This document shows, piece by piece, positions 63,717 through 64,000 of a stretch of 64,000 nt of DNA. The stretch comes from Fodinibius saliphilus. GTDB taxonomy: Bacteria; Bacteroidota; Rhodothermia; Balneolales; Balneolaceae. The notes under the pieces were generated by a model, which was given only the letters and a program-made list of their open reading frames with translations, was not told the origin of the DNA and searched no databases. Location of the stretch: NCBI RefSeq assembly GCF_005869845.1, contig NZ_VAWF01000002.1, positions 248,001-312,000 on the forward strand. The letters run 5' to 3'. How positions within the stretch are numbered: the stretch's first letter is position 1; each line of letters starts with the position of its first letter. The translations under genes were made by a program, and so were the position numbers.

Positions 63717-64000
63717 ATGGAGATTATAGATCTCAGCTGGCTGCAAATTGGTATTGGATTTCTGATTATGCTGATACCGGCCTATATACTCTGGAAATAT
63801 AAAACCGGCTTAAACAAGAAGTTGCTGATTGCCTGTTTACGTATGGTCCTTCAGCTCTTATTTGTAGGGTACTACCTGGAATATTTATTTGAGTACGATA
63901 ACCCCTGGATTAACTCTGCATGGATATTCATTATGGTGTTGGTGGCCGACTTTGCCACCATCGATCGCAGTGATCTCAAACGCAAAACTTCTACTTTGAT
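63717..64000 (+). CDS. FetB-like (UPF0014) permease, partial
   Basis: The frame begins with ATG at 63717 (MEIIDLSWLQIGIGFLIML) and is open to the window end, giving about 94 residues. Hydrophobic segments and the CLRMVLQLLFVGYYLEYLF and WIFIMVLVADFATIDR blocks match the UPF0014/FetB family, partners of FetA-type ATPases (iron export in E. coli). The C-terminus is outside the window. Confidence 0.82.
   Translation, partial: MEIIDLSWLQIGIGFLIMLIPAYILWKYKTGLNKKLLIACLRMVLQLLFVGYYLEYLFEYDNPWINSAWIFIMVLVADFATIDRSDLKRKTSTL

Noticed and set aside
1-64000. CRISPR arrays, rRNA, tRNA, phage or IS elements
   Set aside because: No regular direct repeats, no rRNA-like stretch, no cloverleaf and no intact transposase or integrase frame were noticed on reading; a tRNA scan was not possible.

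Overview
The window is about 42% GC and looks like chromosome from a Balneolota/Rhodothermota (Bacteroidota-related) heterotroph. The evidence is protein-level resemblance: a Sec-exported lipoprotein nitrous-oxide reductase with a nosL/nosD/nosF/nosY set, a fused CcoN-CcoO cbb3 oxidase, a monoheme CcoP, an eNOR-type NO reductase, and a TonB receptor with a carboxypeptidase-regulatory domain. The phylum is an inference; no rRNA or tRNA was found to confirm it.

Region 1 (1-8.7 kb, minus strand) is a nitrous-oxide reduction operon: cytochrome c lipoprotein, nosZ, a 4-TM membrane protein, nosL, nosD, nosF, nosY, hemN, and the start of ppdK, with an Rrf2 regulator upstream. Region 2 (9-15.5 kb) carries tyrosine phenol-lyase, a TolB-like propeller lipoprotein, tryptophanase and an ADP-forming acyl-CoA synthetase. 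A 20-bp Rrf2-type operator (TTAAGA-N8-TCTTAA) recurs in front of region 1, both Rrf2 paralogues, tpl and the synthetase. Region 3 (15.5-23.7 kb) is a NO-reductase operon. It has a heme-copper subunit I with Gln in place of the catalytic Tyr, a CuA subunit II, a 49-aa membrane peptide, a second heme-copper-like protein that has lost its helix-VII His pair, a SCO protein, and a large cytochrome b / ferredoxin / MvhD-like fusion. A divergent Rrf2 gene shares the promoter, which contains two AATAGA-N8-TCTATW sites. Region 4 (23.8-31.3 kb) holds an outer-membrane barrel, azurin, the copper nitrite reductase NirK, a regulatory-looking 700-bp gap, and redox-stress genes (DUF302, Dps, OsmC, thioredoxin, DUF2892) plus a CaiB-type CoA transferase.

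Region 5 (31.3-40 kb) has two divergent Rrf2 genes, one with an in-frame stop, and the cbb3 oxidase assembly and structural operon (ccoI, S, NO, Q, P, G, H). Region 6 (40-44.6 kb) is a partner-switch-like pair (RsbW-like/GNAT fusion and STAS protein) followed by flavin reductase, M20 peptidase and DUF2064 genes. Region 7 (44.6-53 kb) joins a TonB receptor, a YnjBCD-type ABC importer, MTA phosphorylase and a methylthioribose-kinase-like protein. Region 8 (53-64 kb) is mixed housekeeping and hypothetical genes ending in a FetAB-like exporter.

Together the window encodes nitrite -> NO -> N2O -> N2 (NirK, eNOR-type enzyme, NosZ) plus high-affinity oxygen respiration, with up to four Fe-S-type Rrf2 regulators and recurrent operators. 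No nitrate reductase is present. The strongest candidates for something undescribed are the NO-reductase operon with its degenerate companion oxidase and cytochrome b-MvhD fusion, and the Rrf2 operator network that ties aromatic amino-acid lyases to denitrification.
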